Positions 1-8,900 of a DNA stretch of 42,019 bases are shown here, in pieces. The notes beneath the pieces were generated by a model. It saw only the letters and a list, made by a program, of their open reading frames with translations, did not search any database and had not been told where the DNA came from. How positions within the stretch are numbered: position 1 is the first letter of the stretch; every line of letters begins with the position of its first letter. The stretch covers positions 1 to 42,019 of the forward strand of contig JAEWEN010000119.1 of NCBI GenBank assembly GCA_023389275.1, read 5' to 3'. The stretch comes from Bacillota bacterium. Its GTDB lineage: Bacteria > Bacillota > Clostridia > Clostridiales > Caloramatoraceae. The translations under genes and the position numbers were made by a program.

Positions 1-38
1 CTTTTTATTTCTTCTGCTATTTCTTTTATACTTTTCAT
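1..38 (-). CDS. rnhB: Start of a gene cut by the window edge, probably ribonuclease HII (rnhB)
   Basis: Only the first 12 codons are visible, read MKSIKEIAEEIK before the window ends. The ATG lies 1 bp after the rbgA stop codon and has a GAGG-type ribosome binding site inside the end of rbgA, so it is translationally linked to rbgA. The identity comes from synteny alone: in Bacillus and Clostridium the gene after rbgA (ylqF) is usually rnhB, which removes RNA from RNA-DNA hybrids. No catalytic residue is in view. Confidence 0.5.
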   Translation of the reverse strand, partial: MKSIKEIAEEIK

Positions 39-39
39 T

Positions 40-897
40 TTATTCCTCTATATCTTTTGGCATTTCAAGTGTTAATCTACCTAACTTTCCTGTTCTATAT
101 TCATCTAATATAAGATTAGATACTCTAACAGTGTCTACATGGCCACCAGACACTACACAGCCTCTTTTTCTTCCTATATTCATCATTGTTTCATAAGGGT
201 CATCTATATCAATATCTACCTTATATCTTTCTTCCAAAACATTTTTATCTGTTTCTTGAATATGTTTTACAAAAAAGTATGCAAGTTCTTCAATATCTAA
301 TATTTCATCTTTAATAGCCCTTGTAAATGCTAATTTTTGAGCTACCTTTGTATCGTCAAATTTAGGCCATAAAACTCCTGGAGTATCTTGAAGTTCAAAG
401 TCCTTATTAACTTTTATCCATTGTTTACTTCTAGTAACCCCTGGCTTATCCCCTGTTTTAGCAGTTGATTTTCCACCTAATTTATTTATAAGAGATGATT
501 TACCAACATTTGGTATACCTGTTACCATAGCTCTAATAGGTTTTCCTATTATACCTTTTTTCTCAAGTCTCTCTATTTTTTCCTTAGCAGCTTCTCTACA
601 TTTAGGATATAACTTATTAAGACCTCTTCCACTAACAGCATCTATAGCTAAAGCTTCTATACCCTTTTCTTTATAGTATTTTATCCATTCATTAGTTGCA
701 CCTTCATTTGCAAGGTCTGCTTTATTTAAAAGTACTAGTTTTTCTTTACCTGATATTATTTCATCAAGATCTGGGTTTCTACTACTAAAAGGTATTCTAG
801 CATCTAATAGTTCTATTACAACATCTACGAGCTTAAGATTCTCTTTTATCTCCCTTTTTGTTTTTGCCATATGCCCTGGATACCATTGAATATTCAT
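40..897 (-). CDS. rbgA: Ribosome biogenesis GTPase RbgA (YlqF)
   Basis: RbgA is a GTPase that binds the late 50S assembly intermediate and is needed for incorporation of late proteins such as L16. The 285-aa product shows the circularly permuted GTPase order typical of the YlqF/YawG family: the G4 motif NKAD (residues 58-61) comes before the P-loop GIPNVGKSS (127-135), a G2 threonine near 155 and G3 DTPG (171-174). The N-terminus WYPGHMAK is characteristic of the family. Length fits (Bacillus about 282 aa). The ATG has an AAGGAGG site. It follows rplS, from which it is separated by a terminator hairpin, and runs into the next gene with a 1-bp gap. Confidence 0.96.
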   Translation of the reverse strand: MNIQWYPGHMAKTKREIKENLKLVDVVIELLDARIPFSSRNPDLDEIISGKEKLVLLNKADLANEGATNEWIKYYKEKGIEALAIDAVSGRGLNKLYPKCREAAKEKIERLEKKGIIGKPIRAMVTGIPNVGKSSLINKLGGKSTAKTGDKPGVTRSKQWIKVNKDFELQDTPGVLWPKFDDTKVAQKLAFTRAIKDEILDIEELAYFFVKHIQETDKNVLEERYKVDIDIDDPYETMMNIGRKRGCVVSGGHVDTVRVSNLILDEYRTGKLGRLTLEMPKDIEE

Positions 898-920
898 GTT
901 TAAACCTCCTTAAGTATATG

Positions 921-950
921 AAAAATGGGACCGCAATTGCAGCCCCATTT
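921..950 (-). terminator. Intrinsic terminator after rplS
   Basis: Arms AAATGGG (923-929) and CCCATTT (944-950) flank an inner palindrome GCAATTGC (933-940). On the minus strand the hairpin is followed by a run of five T. It lies between the rplS stop and the rbgA ribosome binding site, so it probably lowers rbgA transcription relative to rplS by partial readthrough, since no separate rbgA promoter is evident. Confidence 0.75.
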
Positions 951-958
951 AAAAGTTA

Positions 959-1303
959 CTATTTAATTAGTTCTTTAACTTTAGCAGCTTTACCTACTCT
1001 GTCTCTTAGGTAGTATAGCTTAGCTCTTCTTACTTTACCTCTTCTTACAACGTCAACTTTAGCAACTCTTGGTGAGTGCATTGGGAAAGTTCTTTCAACA
1101 CCTACTCCGTAAGAAAGTCTTCTTACTGTAAATGTTTCTCTAAGTCCACCGTTTTGTTTTTTAATAACAGTTCCTTCGAAAATCTGAATTCTTTCTCTTG
1201 TTCCTTCAACAACTTTAACGTGTACCTTTACAGTATCTCCAACGTTAAAAGGAGTAAGGTCGCTTCTTAGTTGTTCTGCTTCAATTGATCTTAATATATC
1301 CAT
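959..1303 (-). CDS. rplS: 50S ribosomal protein L19
   Basis: L19 is a large-subunit protein at the 30S-50S interface. The 114-aa product carries the conserved N-terminal region, the core FNVGDTVKVHVKVVEGTRER and FTVRRLSYGVGVERTFP, and the basic C-terminus RAKLYYLRDRVGKAAKVKE. Length is normal. The ATG has an AAGGAGG site. It has its own sigma-A promoter and an L19-type leader, so although it sits at the end of the rpsP-khpA-rimM-trmD series it can be transcribed and controlled separately. A terminator follows it. Confidence 0.98.
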   Translation of the reverse strand: MDILRSIEAEQLRSDLTPFNVGDTVKVHVKVVEGTRERIQIFEGTVIKKQNGGLRETFTVRRLSYGVGVERTFPMHSPRVAKVDVVRRGKVRRAKLYYLRDRVGKAAKVKELIK

Positions 1304-1308
1304 TGTAT

Positions 1309-1368
1309 TTCCTCCTTAAAGGTACATTCTTAGGAAACAAACGTCCCAGAGGAATGCCCGTAATTAAC
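1309..1368 (-). ncRNA. L19 ribosomal protein leader, cis-regulatory 5' UTR
   Basis: The roughly 65-nt leader between the predicted rplS start site and its ribosome binding site contains, on the minus strand, the block TACGGGCATTCCTCTGGGAC followed by TTTCCTAAGAATGTACC just before AAGGAGG. From memory this resembles the Firmicute L19 leader family, in which a conserved structured RNA ahead of rplS gives autogenous control. The segment GGTACATTCTTAGG (1321-1334) can pair locally. The assignment rests on position and recalled similarity; a covariance search would decide it. Confidence 0.6.
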
Positions 1369-1374
1369 ATAGAA

Positions 1375-1403
1375 ATTATATCATATAGCACTTAATATAT
1401 CAA
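1375..1403 (-). promoter_or_regulatory. Sigma-A promoter for rplS
   Basis: On the minus strand TTGATA (1398-1403) is followed after 17 bp by a perfect TATAAT (1375-1380). It lies in the trmD-rplS gap, only a few bases after the trmD stop codon, and would start transcription near 1368, giving a leader of about 65 nt. Confidence 0.75.
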
Positions 1404-1410
1404 TATATAT

Positions 1411-2142
1411 TTATTTTTTGCTATTAGATAACTTCTTTATATATTCTATATCTTTTTTAGATAGACTTGCATGTTTTAAAAGTTCTGGTCTTTTTTCATA
1501 TGTTGTTTTTAGTGACATTTCTCTACGCCACTGATTTATCTTTCCGTGATGTCCTGAAAGTAACACTTCTGGAACCTTCATTCCTCTAAAATCTTCTGGT
1601 CTAGTATATTGAGGATATTCTAAAAGAGAATCTGAAAAGGATTCATCTTCATAACTTTCGTTTTTTCCAAGAACTCCTTCTATAAGACGGGAAACAGAAT
1701 CTATAATAACCATAGTAGGTATCTCCCCACCTGTTAAAACAAAGTCTCCTATAGACATTTCCTCATCTACAATTTCCATAACTCTTTCATCTATACCTTC
1801 ATAGTGTCCACATAAAAATAAAATATGCTCTTTACAAGAAAGCTCCTTTGCAATTTCTTGCTTAAAAACTCTTCCTCGTGGAGATAAATATATAGTATAT
1901 GGCTGATATCCATAAAGATTTTTTACATAATCTATAGCATCATATATAGGTTCAGCTTGCATTACCATGCCAGCCCCACCTCCATATGGATAATCATCTA
2001 CTTTAAGATGCTTGTTAGTAGAAAAGTCTCTTATGTTATGAACCTTAATATTAATTATACCTTTTTCCTTTGCTCTTTTTATTATACTTGATTCGAATAC
2101 ATTAAACATTTCAGGAAAAAGTGTTAATATGTCAAACTTCAT
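1411..2142 (-). CDS. trmD: tRNA (guanine-N1)-methyltransferase TrmD
   Basis: TrmD methylates G37 of tRNAs using S-adenosylmethionine, preventing +1 frameshifting. The 243-aa product shows the trefoil-knot SPOUT motifs: YPYGGGAGMVMQ (51-62), LSPRGR near 86-91, LCGHYEGIDER (110-120) and SIGDFVLTGGE (130-140). Length matches the family. The ATG overlaps the rimM stop by 4 bp, so the two are translationally coupled, as in the rpsP-rimM-trmD-rplS operon of most bacteria. Confidence 0.98.
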   Translation of the reverse strand: MKFDILTLFPEMFNVFESSIIKRAKEKGIINIKVHNIRDFSTNKHLKVDDYPYGGGAGMVMQAEPIYDAIDYVKNLYGYQPYTIYLSPRGRVFKQEIAKELSCKEHILFLCGHYEGIDERVMEIVDEEMSIGDFVLTGGEIPTMVIIDSVSRLIEGVLGKNESYEDESFSDSLLEYPQYTRPEDFRGMKVPEVLLSGHHGKINQWRREMSLKTTYEKRPELLKHASLSKKDIEYIKKLSNSKK

Positions 2143-2651
2143 ATTAGCCCCTCAAGTATATGTACTTTCATTTCCCTTGATTCAATGTTTATATCTAAAA
2201 TAACGTCTTTAATAGCAGGTAAAAGTATATTATTTTTATGATTTGGACTTTTTACTTCATAAACGTCATTACTTCCTGTTGGAAAAACAGAAACAACTTC
2301 TCCTAAGGTCTCGCCTTCATCTGTTATAACTGTCATTCCTAAAAGATCTGCTATAAAATAAGAGTCTTTAGGAAGCTTAACTGCATTTTCTCTATCTACA
2401 TATATATATTCTTGTCTAAGCTTTTCAGCGTCGTTTACAGTATCTATTCCCTTAAGTTTTATTATAGGAAATTCTTTAACGTATTTTACTGATTCTATTT
2501 CTATAGAACTAAAATCTACATCATTTTTTGTTGTAAACACCTTTTTTAGCTTAGAGTAGCGTTTATAATTATCTGTAAGCGGATAAACTTTTACTTCTCC
2601 TTTTACACCATGTGGCTTTAGGATCTGTCCTACTTTTAAATACTCTCTCAT
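2139..2651 (-). CDS. rimM: 16S rRNA processing/ribosome maturation factor RimM
   Basis: RimM binds S19 and assists maturation of the 30S head. The product has the N-terminal RimM domain (LKVGQILKPHGVKGEVKVYP) and a C-terminal PRC-barrel (YFIADLLGMTVITDEGETLGEV). I start it at the ATG at 2651, giving 170 aa, because a GGGTGGT ribosome binding site sits 4-5 nt before it. An in-frame TTG seven codons upstream (2672) lies inside the terminator hairpin and has no usable site. The end overlaps trmD by 4 bp. The ylqD gene that lies between khpA and rimM in Bacillus is absent. Confidence 0.96.
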   Translation of the reverse strand: MREYLKVGQILKPHGVKGEVKVYPLTDNYKRYSKLKKVFTTKNDVDFSSIEIESVKYVKEFPIIKLKGIDTVNDAEKLRQEYIYVDRENAVKLPKDSYFIADLLGMTVITDEGETLGEVVSVFPTGSNDVYEVKSPNHKNNILLPAIKDVILDINIESREMKVHILEGLI

Positions 2652-2670
2652 GTATACCACCCTTTTAACC

Positions 2671-2700
2671 AAAAAGAGTTAGGAATCCCCTAACTCTTTT
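2671..2700 (-). terminator. Intrinsic terminator/attenuator between khpA and rimM
   Basis: A perfect 12-bp stem, AAAAGAGTTAGG (2672-2683) with CCTAACTCTTTT (2689-2700), encloses a 5-nt loop and ends in five T on the minus strand. It overlaps the khpA stop codon and precedes rimM. Since I see no promoter between it and rimM, rimM-trmD expression probably depends on readthrough, making this an intra-operon attenuator. Confidence 0.8.
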
Positions 2701-2929
2701 ATATTATATCAACAACTACTTTTTTATTTTCTTTTGTAGCCGCCGCTTTTACAACAGTTCTAATTGCTTTCGCAATTCTTCCCTGTTTTCCAATTACTTT
2801 TCCCATATCATCAGGATGAACTGTAAGGCTTAAAGTTATAACCTCTTCTCCCTCTTGGGTAGTAACTTTCACAGCATCTGGATTGTCAACTAGAGCCTTC
2901 GCAATTGATTTTACTAATTCACTCAACAA
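2699..2929 (-). CDS. khpA: RNA-binding KH-domain protein KhpA (YlqC)
   Basis: KhpA is a small single KH-domain RNA-binding protein that partners with KhpB (Jag/EloR) and affects small RNAs and cell elongation in several Firmicutes. The 76-aa product is essentially one KH domain, with the signature VIGKQGRIAKAIRTVVKAAA in its middle. Start is a TTG (2929) behind GGAGGTGT; a second TTG follows at once at 2926, so the start is uncertain by one codon. It lies 13 bp after rpsP, the usual neighbour, and ends in a terminator hairpin. Confidence 0.94.
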   Translation of the reverse strand: MLSELVKSIAKALVDNPDAVKVTTQEGEEVITLSLTVHPDDMGKVIGKQGRIAKAIRTVVKAAATKENKKVVVDII

Positions 2930-2942
2930 TTGACACCTCCAA

Positions 2943-3188
2943 TTACTCTACTATTCCTGACTTTTTGAAAAGATCTTTAACAGTATCTGAAGGTTGTGCA
3001 CCTTTTGCTATCCATCCTTTAGCTTTGTCAGCATCTATTTTAATCACTGATGGTTCAGCTAGTGGATTGTAGTATCCAATCTCTTCGATAAACTTACCAT
3101 CTCTTGGTGATCTTGAATCTGCTACAACTACTCTGTAAAAAGGAGCTTTCTTAGCACCCATTCTTCTAAGTCTGATTTTAACTGCCAT
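2943..3188 (-). CDS. rpsP: 30S ribosomal protein S16
   Basis: S16 is an early-binding small-subunit protein. The 81-aa product has the typical start MAVKIRLRRMGAKKAPFYR and the conserved VVADSRSPRDGKFIEEIGYY. I use the ATG at 3188, which has AAGGAGG 8 nt upstream; an in-frame GTG three codons earlier is part of that ribosome binding site and is rejected. It lies 29 bp downstream of ffh. Confidence 0.98.
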   Translation of the reverse strand: MAVKIRLRRMGAKKAPFYRVVVADSRSPRDGKFIEEIGYYNPLAEPSVIKIDADKAKGWIAKGAQPSDTVKDLFKKSGIVE

Positions 3189-3217
3189 GTATTTCACCTC
3201 CTTAGTGAATTATAGTT

Positions 3218-4558
3218 TTATTTAAAGAAAGGAAATTTAAACTTTCCTTTTTTCATACTTTTTTGCATATCACCAAATTGCTTCATAAGCTTTCTGGATT
3301 GTTCAAATTGATTTAAAACCTTATTTACTTGCTGAGTAGAAGTTCCTGAACCTTTAGCGATTCTTCTTTTTCTACTAGCATTAATTATAGATGGTTGTTG
3401 TCTTTCTTTAGTTGTCATAGAACTTATAATAGCCTCAACTTTTGAAAGTTCTCCTTCATCTATATCAGCGTCTTTTAACTTACCTGCATCAATGCCTGGT
3501 ACCATTCCCATTATATCCTTAATAGATCCTAGTTTTTTTACTTGTCTTAACTGGTCTAAAAAGTCTTCTAATGTAAATTGTTTTGACATCATTTTCTCAT
3601 GAAGTTCAAGAGCTTTTTTCTCATCTATCGCTTCTTGAGCTTTTTCAATAAGGCTTAAAACATCTCCCATACCTAGTATTCTTGATGCCATTCTATCTGG
3701 ATGGAATACTTCAAAATCTGAAAGCTTTTCTCCAACACCAGCAAACTTTATAGGTTTACCTGTTACAGCTTTAACTGATATTGCAGCTCCCCCTCTTGTA
3801 TCACCATCAAGTTTTGTTAGTACAACACCTGTAATGTCTAGTGAATCATTAAAATGTTCAGCAACATTAACAGCATCTTGACCTGTCATAGCATCTACAA
3901 CTAAAAGTATTTCGTTTGGGTTTGCCACTTCTTTAACTGACTTTAACTCTTCCATAAGAACTTCGTCTATATGAAGCCTTCCAGCAGTATCTATAATAAC
4001 GTAATCTCTTCCTAGTTTAATAGCATTTTCTATACCAGCTTTTGCTATATCAACTGGACTTACCTTATCTCCAAGCGAAAATACTGGAATCTCTATTCCA
4101 TTTCCTAAAACTTGAAGTTGTTTTATAGCAGCAGGTCTGTATACATCTCCTGCAACTAAAAGTGGCTTTTTATTGTGTTTTTTAAGATGAAGAGCAAGTT
4201 TCCCAGCCATAGTGGTTTTACCTGCACCTTGAAGCCCTACAAGCATAATAACCGTTGGTGGTTTTGAAGAAATATTTAATTTACTTTCTTCTTTTCCCAT
4301 AAGTTCTACAAGTTCTTCGTTAACTATTTTAACAACATGTTGTCCTGGGGTTAAGCTTTCCATAACCTCAGCTCCAACTGCTCTTTCGTTAACTTTTTTT
4401 ATAAAACTTTTAACAACTTTAAAGTTAACATCTGCTTCTAACAAGGCAAGTTTTACTTCCCTCATAGCTTCTTTTACATCTTTTTCTGTAAGCTTTCCTT
4501 TTCCTTTTAACTTTTTAAAAGCGTCTTGAAGTTTTGAAGTTAGTCCCTCAAAAGCCAT
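3218..4558 (-). CDS. ffh: Signal recognition particle protein Ffh
   Basis: Ffh is the GTPase of the bacterial signal recognition particle, bringing nascent membrane proteins to FtsY. The 446-aa product has the N-terminal four-helix bundle, then the G domain with P-loop GLQGAGKTT (about 108-116), DTAGR (190-194) and TKLDGDTRGGAA (248-259). The C-terminal M domain begins near RMASRILGMGDVLSL; it carries the methionine-rich signal-sequence groove and the RNA-binding SGTSTQQVNKVLNQF region. Length is normal. It lies 12 bp downstream of ylxM, its partner in SRP biogenesis. Confidence 0.98.
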   Translation of the reverse strand: MAFEGLTSKLQDAFKKLKGKGKLTEKDVKEAMREVKLALLEADVNFKVVKSFIKKVNERAVGAEVMESLTPGQHVVKIVNEELVELMGKEESKLNISSKPPTVIMLVGLQGAGKTTMAGKLALHLKKHNKKPLLVAGDVYRPAAIKQLQVLGNGIEIPVFSLGDKVSPVDIAKAGIENAIKLGRDYVIIDTAGRLHIDEVLMEELKSVKEVANPNEILLVVDAMTGQDAVNVAEHFNDSLDITGVVLTKLDGDTRGGAAISVKAVTGKPIKFAGVGEKLSDFEVFHPDRMASRILGMGDVLSLIEKAQEAIDEKKALELHEKMMSKQFTLEDFLDQLRQVKKLGSIKDIMGMVPGIDAGKLKDADIDEGELSKVEAIISSMTTKERQQPSIINASRKRRIAKGSGTSTQQVNKVLNQFEQSRKLMKQFGDMQKSMKKGKFKFPFFK

Positions 4559-4570
4559 ACAATGCCCTCC

Positions 4571-4903
4571 TTACATATTTATAAGCTCTTTTATAATGTT
4601 AAGAGCCTTAAAGGAGCTTTCATCGTTGTTTCCTTTTAAAAGTGTTTCGATTTCCATCAACTTTGCTTTTTGATGATTAAATCTATCTACAAGTCCTAAC
4701 TCCTTTTCATATCCTTTTAAGACTTTTTCACTTCTCTTTATAACATCATGAACAGCCTGCCTTGATATTTCAAGTACTTCTGATATCTCGCTTAGAGACA
4801 TATCTTGTTCATAATGATAAGACATTATCATTCTTTGCTTATCTGTTAGTAATCCTCCATAAAAATCTAATAGGAGTATTACCTCGTTAAAGCTATCTAC
4901 CAT
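4571..4903 (-). CDS. ylxM: YlxM/p13-like helix-turn-helix protein, SRP-associated
   Basis: This small HTH protein of the UPF0122 family is found next to ffh in Firmicutes and is reported to bind SRP components in streptococci. The 110-aa product has a sigma-70 region 4-like HTH at about 20-65 (TDKQRMIMSYHYEQDMSLSE, then SRQAVHDVIKRSEKVL). I choose the ATG at 4903 (MVDSFNE) over a GTG three codons upstream because AGGGATG lies at suitable distance. It is the first gene behind its own sigma-A promoter and leads into ffh. Confidence 0.93.
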   Translation of the reverse strand: MVDSFNEVILLLDFYGGLLTDKQRMIMSYHYEQDMSLSEISEVLEISRQAVHDVIKRSEKVLKGYEKELGLVDRFNHQKAKLMEIETLLKGNNDESSFKALNIIKELINM

Positions 4904-4923
4904 TTTTAACACATCCCTAATTG

Positions 4924-4953
4924 ATAATAACAGATATATATTATATGTGTCAA
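4924..4953 (-). promoter_or_regulatory. Sigma-A promoter for ylxM-ffh-rpsP
   Basis: On the minus strand a perfect TTGACA (4948-4953) is followed after 18 bp by TATTAT (4924-4929), or after 17 bp by TTATTA (4925-4930). It occupies the 87-bp gap between ftsY and ylxM, so the SRP/ribosomal genes need not depend on the smc-ftsY transcript. Confidence 0.7.
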
Positions 4954-4990
4954 GTAGTTTTACTTAACAGACACTAATTTTATAAATTTT

Positions 4991-5899
4991 TTATTGAAAT
5001 AATGCATCGGCAAATGCTTTAGGATTAAATTCTTGTAAATCCTCTATTCCTTCTCCAACACCTATCATTTTAACAGGAACATTTAGTTCACTAGCTATAG
5101 AAACAACAACGCCTCCTTTTGCAGTTCCATCAAGTTTTGTTAGAATAAGTCCAGTTACATCTGAAACCTCTAAAAACTGTTTAGCTTGAAGTAATGCATT
5201 TTGTCCTGTAGTACCATCTAAAACAAGAAAACTTTCTTTAAGTGCCTCTGGATATTCTCTTTCTATTATTCTGTTTATTTTTCTAAGCTCCTCCATAAGA
5301 TTTTTCTTATTATGAAGTCTTCCTGCTGTATCACAAATTAAAACATCTAAGTTTTTAGCTTTTGCAGATTTTACTGCATCAAAAATAACAGCAGCTGGAT
5401 CTGAACCTTCTTGATGTTTTATAACTTCTATATTACATCTTTGTCCCCAAACAGCTAATTGGTCTATTGCAGCTGCTCTAAAAGTATCTCCTGCTGCAAG
5501 TCCTACCTTTAGCCCTTTTTCCTTTAGATAATTTGCCATTTTTCCTATAGATGTTGTTTTACCAACTCCATTAACCCCTACAACTAGATAAACAGCAGGT
5601 GTTTTTTCTGGAATCACGCTTTTTACATCATCTCCTAAAATTTCAGATATAATTTCTTTTAAAAGACCTGTTACCTGTGATGATTCTGTAGCTTTATTTT
5701 TCTTAACCTTTTCTTTTAACATATCCATTATTTTTTCTGTTGTTTCAAAACCTATATCAGCCATTATAAGAACTTCTTCTAATTCTTCATATAAATCATC
5801 ATCTATTTTAGTATTAAATGATATTATTTCCTCTACCTTTTCTGTAATACCTTTACTTGTTTTTAAAAGTCCTTCTTTTAATTTATCAAACCAACCCAT
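4991..5899 (-). CDS. ftsY: Signal recognition particle receptor FtsY
   Basis: FtsY is the membrane-associated SRP receptor GTPase that receives Ffh-ribosome complexes and hands them to SecYEG. The 302-aa product is the short NG form without a long acidic A domain, as is common in Firmicutes. It has a basic amphipathic start (MGWFDKLKEGLLKTSKG), P-loop GVNGVGKTT (108-116), DTAGRLHNK from 190, and TKLDGTAKGG near 260. It starts 1 bp after smc ends, a conserved smc-ftsY pairing, and is followed by the ylxM promoter. Confidence 0.98.
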   Translation of the reverse strand: MGWFDKLKEGLLKTSKGITEKVEEIISFNTKIDDDLYEELEEVLIMADIGFETTEKIMDMLKEKVKKNKATESSQVTGLLKEIISEILGDDVKSVIPEKTPAVYLVVGVNGVGKTTSIGKMANYLKEKGLKVGLAAGDTFRAAAIDQLAVWGQRCNIEVIKHQEGSDPAAVIFDAVKSAKAKNLDVLICDTAGRLHNKKNLMEELRKINRIIEREYPEALKESFLVLDGTTGQNALLQAKQFLEVSDVTGLILTKLDGTAKGGVVVSIASELNVPVKMIGVGEGIEDLQEFNPKAFADALFQ

Positions 5900-5900
5900 T

Positions 5901-8900
5901 TTAAATTCCTCCTTCGAGCTTTAGTGAAATTACTTTTGAAATACCTTTTTCCTCCATAGTAACTCCATATAGTGAATCTGCAACTGCCATTGAGCCTTTC
6001 CTATGTGTTATTATAATAAATTGTGTTTTCTTTGCATACTCTTTTAAGAACTTTGCATATCTATTTACATTAGCGTCATCTAATGCAGCTTCTATTTCAT
6101 CTAAAACACAAAATGGTGTAGGCTTCATTTTAAGTATAGCAAAAACAAGAGCTATTGCTGAAAGTCCCTTTTCTCCCCCTGATAATAAAGTTAAGCTTTG
6201 AAGCTTTTTCCCTGGTGGTTGAACTATTATATCTATAGGAGAAGTTAAAGGATCATTTTCTTCCATTTTTATGTCTGCATACCCACCACCAAATAACTCT
6301 TTAAATGTTTCATTAAAGTTTTCTCTCATAATCTTAAATTTCTCTATAAATTGAGACTGCATTTTTTTAGTTATTTCATCAATAACCTGTGACAATGACT
6401 TTTCTGCATTTATTAAATCCTCTTTTTGATTTGTTAAAAAATTATATCTTTCAACTACTTTTTTATATTCATCTATTGAGTTAACATTTATATCACCAAG
6501 ACTTTTTATGTTTGTTTTTATATCTTTAGCTTTTTTATTTTCCTCTGTTATTGATGTAATAGGAGTTATATTTTTTATAGCTTCTGGAATAGTTATTTCA
6601 TAATCTTCCCAAAGCCTTGCTTTTATATTATCTATTTCAATTTCAAGTCTAGAGTTTTGTATATCAAATTTATGAATACTTTCACTAAGTGATATTATTG
6701 TTTCCTCAACTTTTAATAATTCCTTATCTATGTAATCTCTTTTTTCTAAACATTGTTTTTTACTTTCTTCTATGTTTGATATTTTTTCTTTTATTTCTAT
6801 AACCTCTTTAGATATTCCTTGAATCTCACTAATTATTATTTTAGTTTTTTCCTGAGTTTCAAAAATAGTATTTTCCATATCCTTTAATTTATTTGTGAAA
6901 ATATTTATTCTTCTTTTGTGAATAGATATTTCATTTTCTATAGCCATTAGCTTTTCTTCTAAAGAGTTAACTATATTTTTAACCTCAGTATATTCAACTT
7001 TAGCTTTTGTAATTTCATTTTGAATATCTTCTTTTATTTTACTGTCGTCTTTAAAGCTTAAGGTTATATTTTTTATTTCTTCTTCTAAATTTTTTTGTTT
7101 AGAATTTAAATTTTCTTTTGACAATAAAACTTCTTTACTAAATTTATTATTATTTTCTATTTCATAATCAATATGCTCAAGTTCAGTTAATAAGTCTTTT
7201 ATATCTTCGTTTATCATATCCATACTGCTTTTAAAAGAATTAAGTTTTGCTTTTTCATTACTACATTGTGTTAGTATATTTTGAAGGTTATCTGTTTTTT
7301 CAGACTCTAGATTTTTTTTCTCATTAATGCTTTCAATTACATTTTTTATTTTCTCTTCTAAGCTTAAAAGATTATCTTTATGAGTTTTCACTTCTTCATT
7401 TAGTGATTTTATAGTATTTTTTCTTGATATAAATCCACTATTTTTAGAGTTAATACTTCCACCTGTATAAGACCCTCCTGAATTTATAACATCTCCTTCT
7501 AAAGTTACTATTCTAAATGAGTAATTTGTTTTTTTAGCAATTTCTCTAGCATTTAATAAATTATCACATATTATAACTCTACCTAAAAGACTTGTAATAA
7601 CATTTTTAAATTTGTTATCAAAACTTACAATATCACTTGCAATTCCTTTAAATCCACTTAAGGCTTTTATATTATTATCTAAATTTATATCTCTACCTTT
7701 TATAGTTGTTAAAGGATAAAAGGTTGCTCTTCCAAGATTACCTTTTTTAAGATAATCAATAGCTTCCTTTGCTATATCTTCACTTTTAACTACTATATTT
7801 TGTATAGAAGATGCTAATGCAATTTCTAAAGAGGTTTCATAACCTTTTGGAACAGATATAATATCATTTATAGTACCAAATACACTTTCTCTGTTTGAAA
7901 ATTTTTTCATAATAGATTTTACTGCACGACTAAAACCTTCCATGTCATTTTCCATAGCAGATAGTGTAGATACCTTTGCCTCTTTTTGCTTTAAAACATC
8001 ATATTCATTATTTCTATTTTTATTAAGACTTTTTAAAACCTCTTCACTACTTATAATATTCTTTTTATTTTCTTCTATTTCTTCTTTTATAATTTTTATT
8101 TTTTCATTTACTAAATTTATTTTTTCACTGCATTTATCTACTTCATTGTTTAAGCTTTGCTTTCTGCTTAACTTAACTTCTTTTTCATTTAGTATTTGTT
8201 CTTTTCTATTTTCAAGATTTTTTATATTTATTTCACATGAATTTATTTTATTAGATATTTCACTTAAGTCTTTTAAAATTTGTATAGCATCTGATTTTTT
8301 AGTTTCTATTAAATTTTCACTTTCAATACATTTTTCTTGAATAGTATTAAAGTCTTTCTCTATTTTTGAAAGATTTTCTTCAATGCCTAATAGTTTTTCC
8401 TTTTCTATATCTTTTTTCTCTTGAAATTCTATTTTATCTTTTTCTAAATTTTTTATAAGATTTTCTTCTTCTTTTATATCATCACTAACCCTTGTTTTTT
8501 CTTTAATAAGATTGTCATGTCTTTCATTTAAAAGATTTAAACTTCCTTGCTTGTTTTCAAAACTTTTTTCAAGTTCTATTGCTCTACTGTTGTGCTGTGA
8601 AGATTCATTTTCTATATAGGATAATTTATTTTTAAGCTTTTCATATTGAAGTTGAAAAAGCGATTTTTTTTCTTCATATTCTTTTTTTGTTTCTAAAAGC
8701 TTTTTTTCTTCTTTTTTAAACTCATCTAATTTATTATTTAAATCAGAAAAATTATGTGCAAAAAGATTTATCTCTATTTTTTTAAGTTCTTCTTTCATAG
8801 ATAAATACTTTTTAGCATTAACAGACTGATCCTTTAAAGGTTCTATTTGAACTTCTAGTTCATCTAAAATATCATCTACTCTTAAAAGATTTTGTCTAGT

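Noticed and set aside
7942..8340. Plus-strand open frame of 132 codons inside smc
   Set aside because: It is antisense to the SMC coiled coil, rich in Ser/Phe/Leu from reverse reading of Lys/Glu codons, and has no ribosome binding site or family resemblance.
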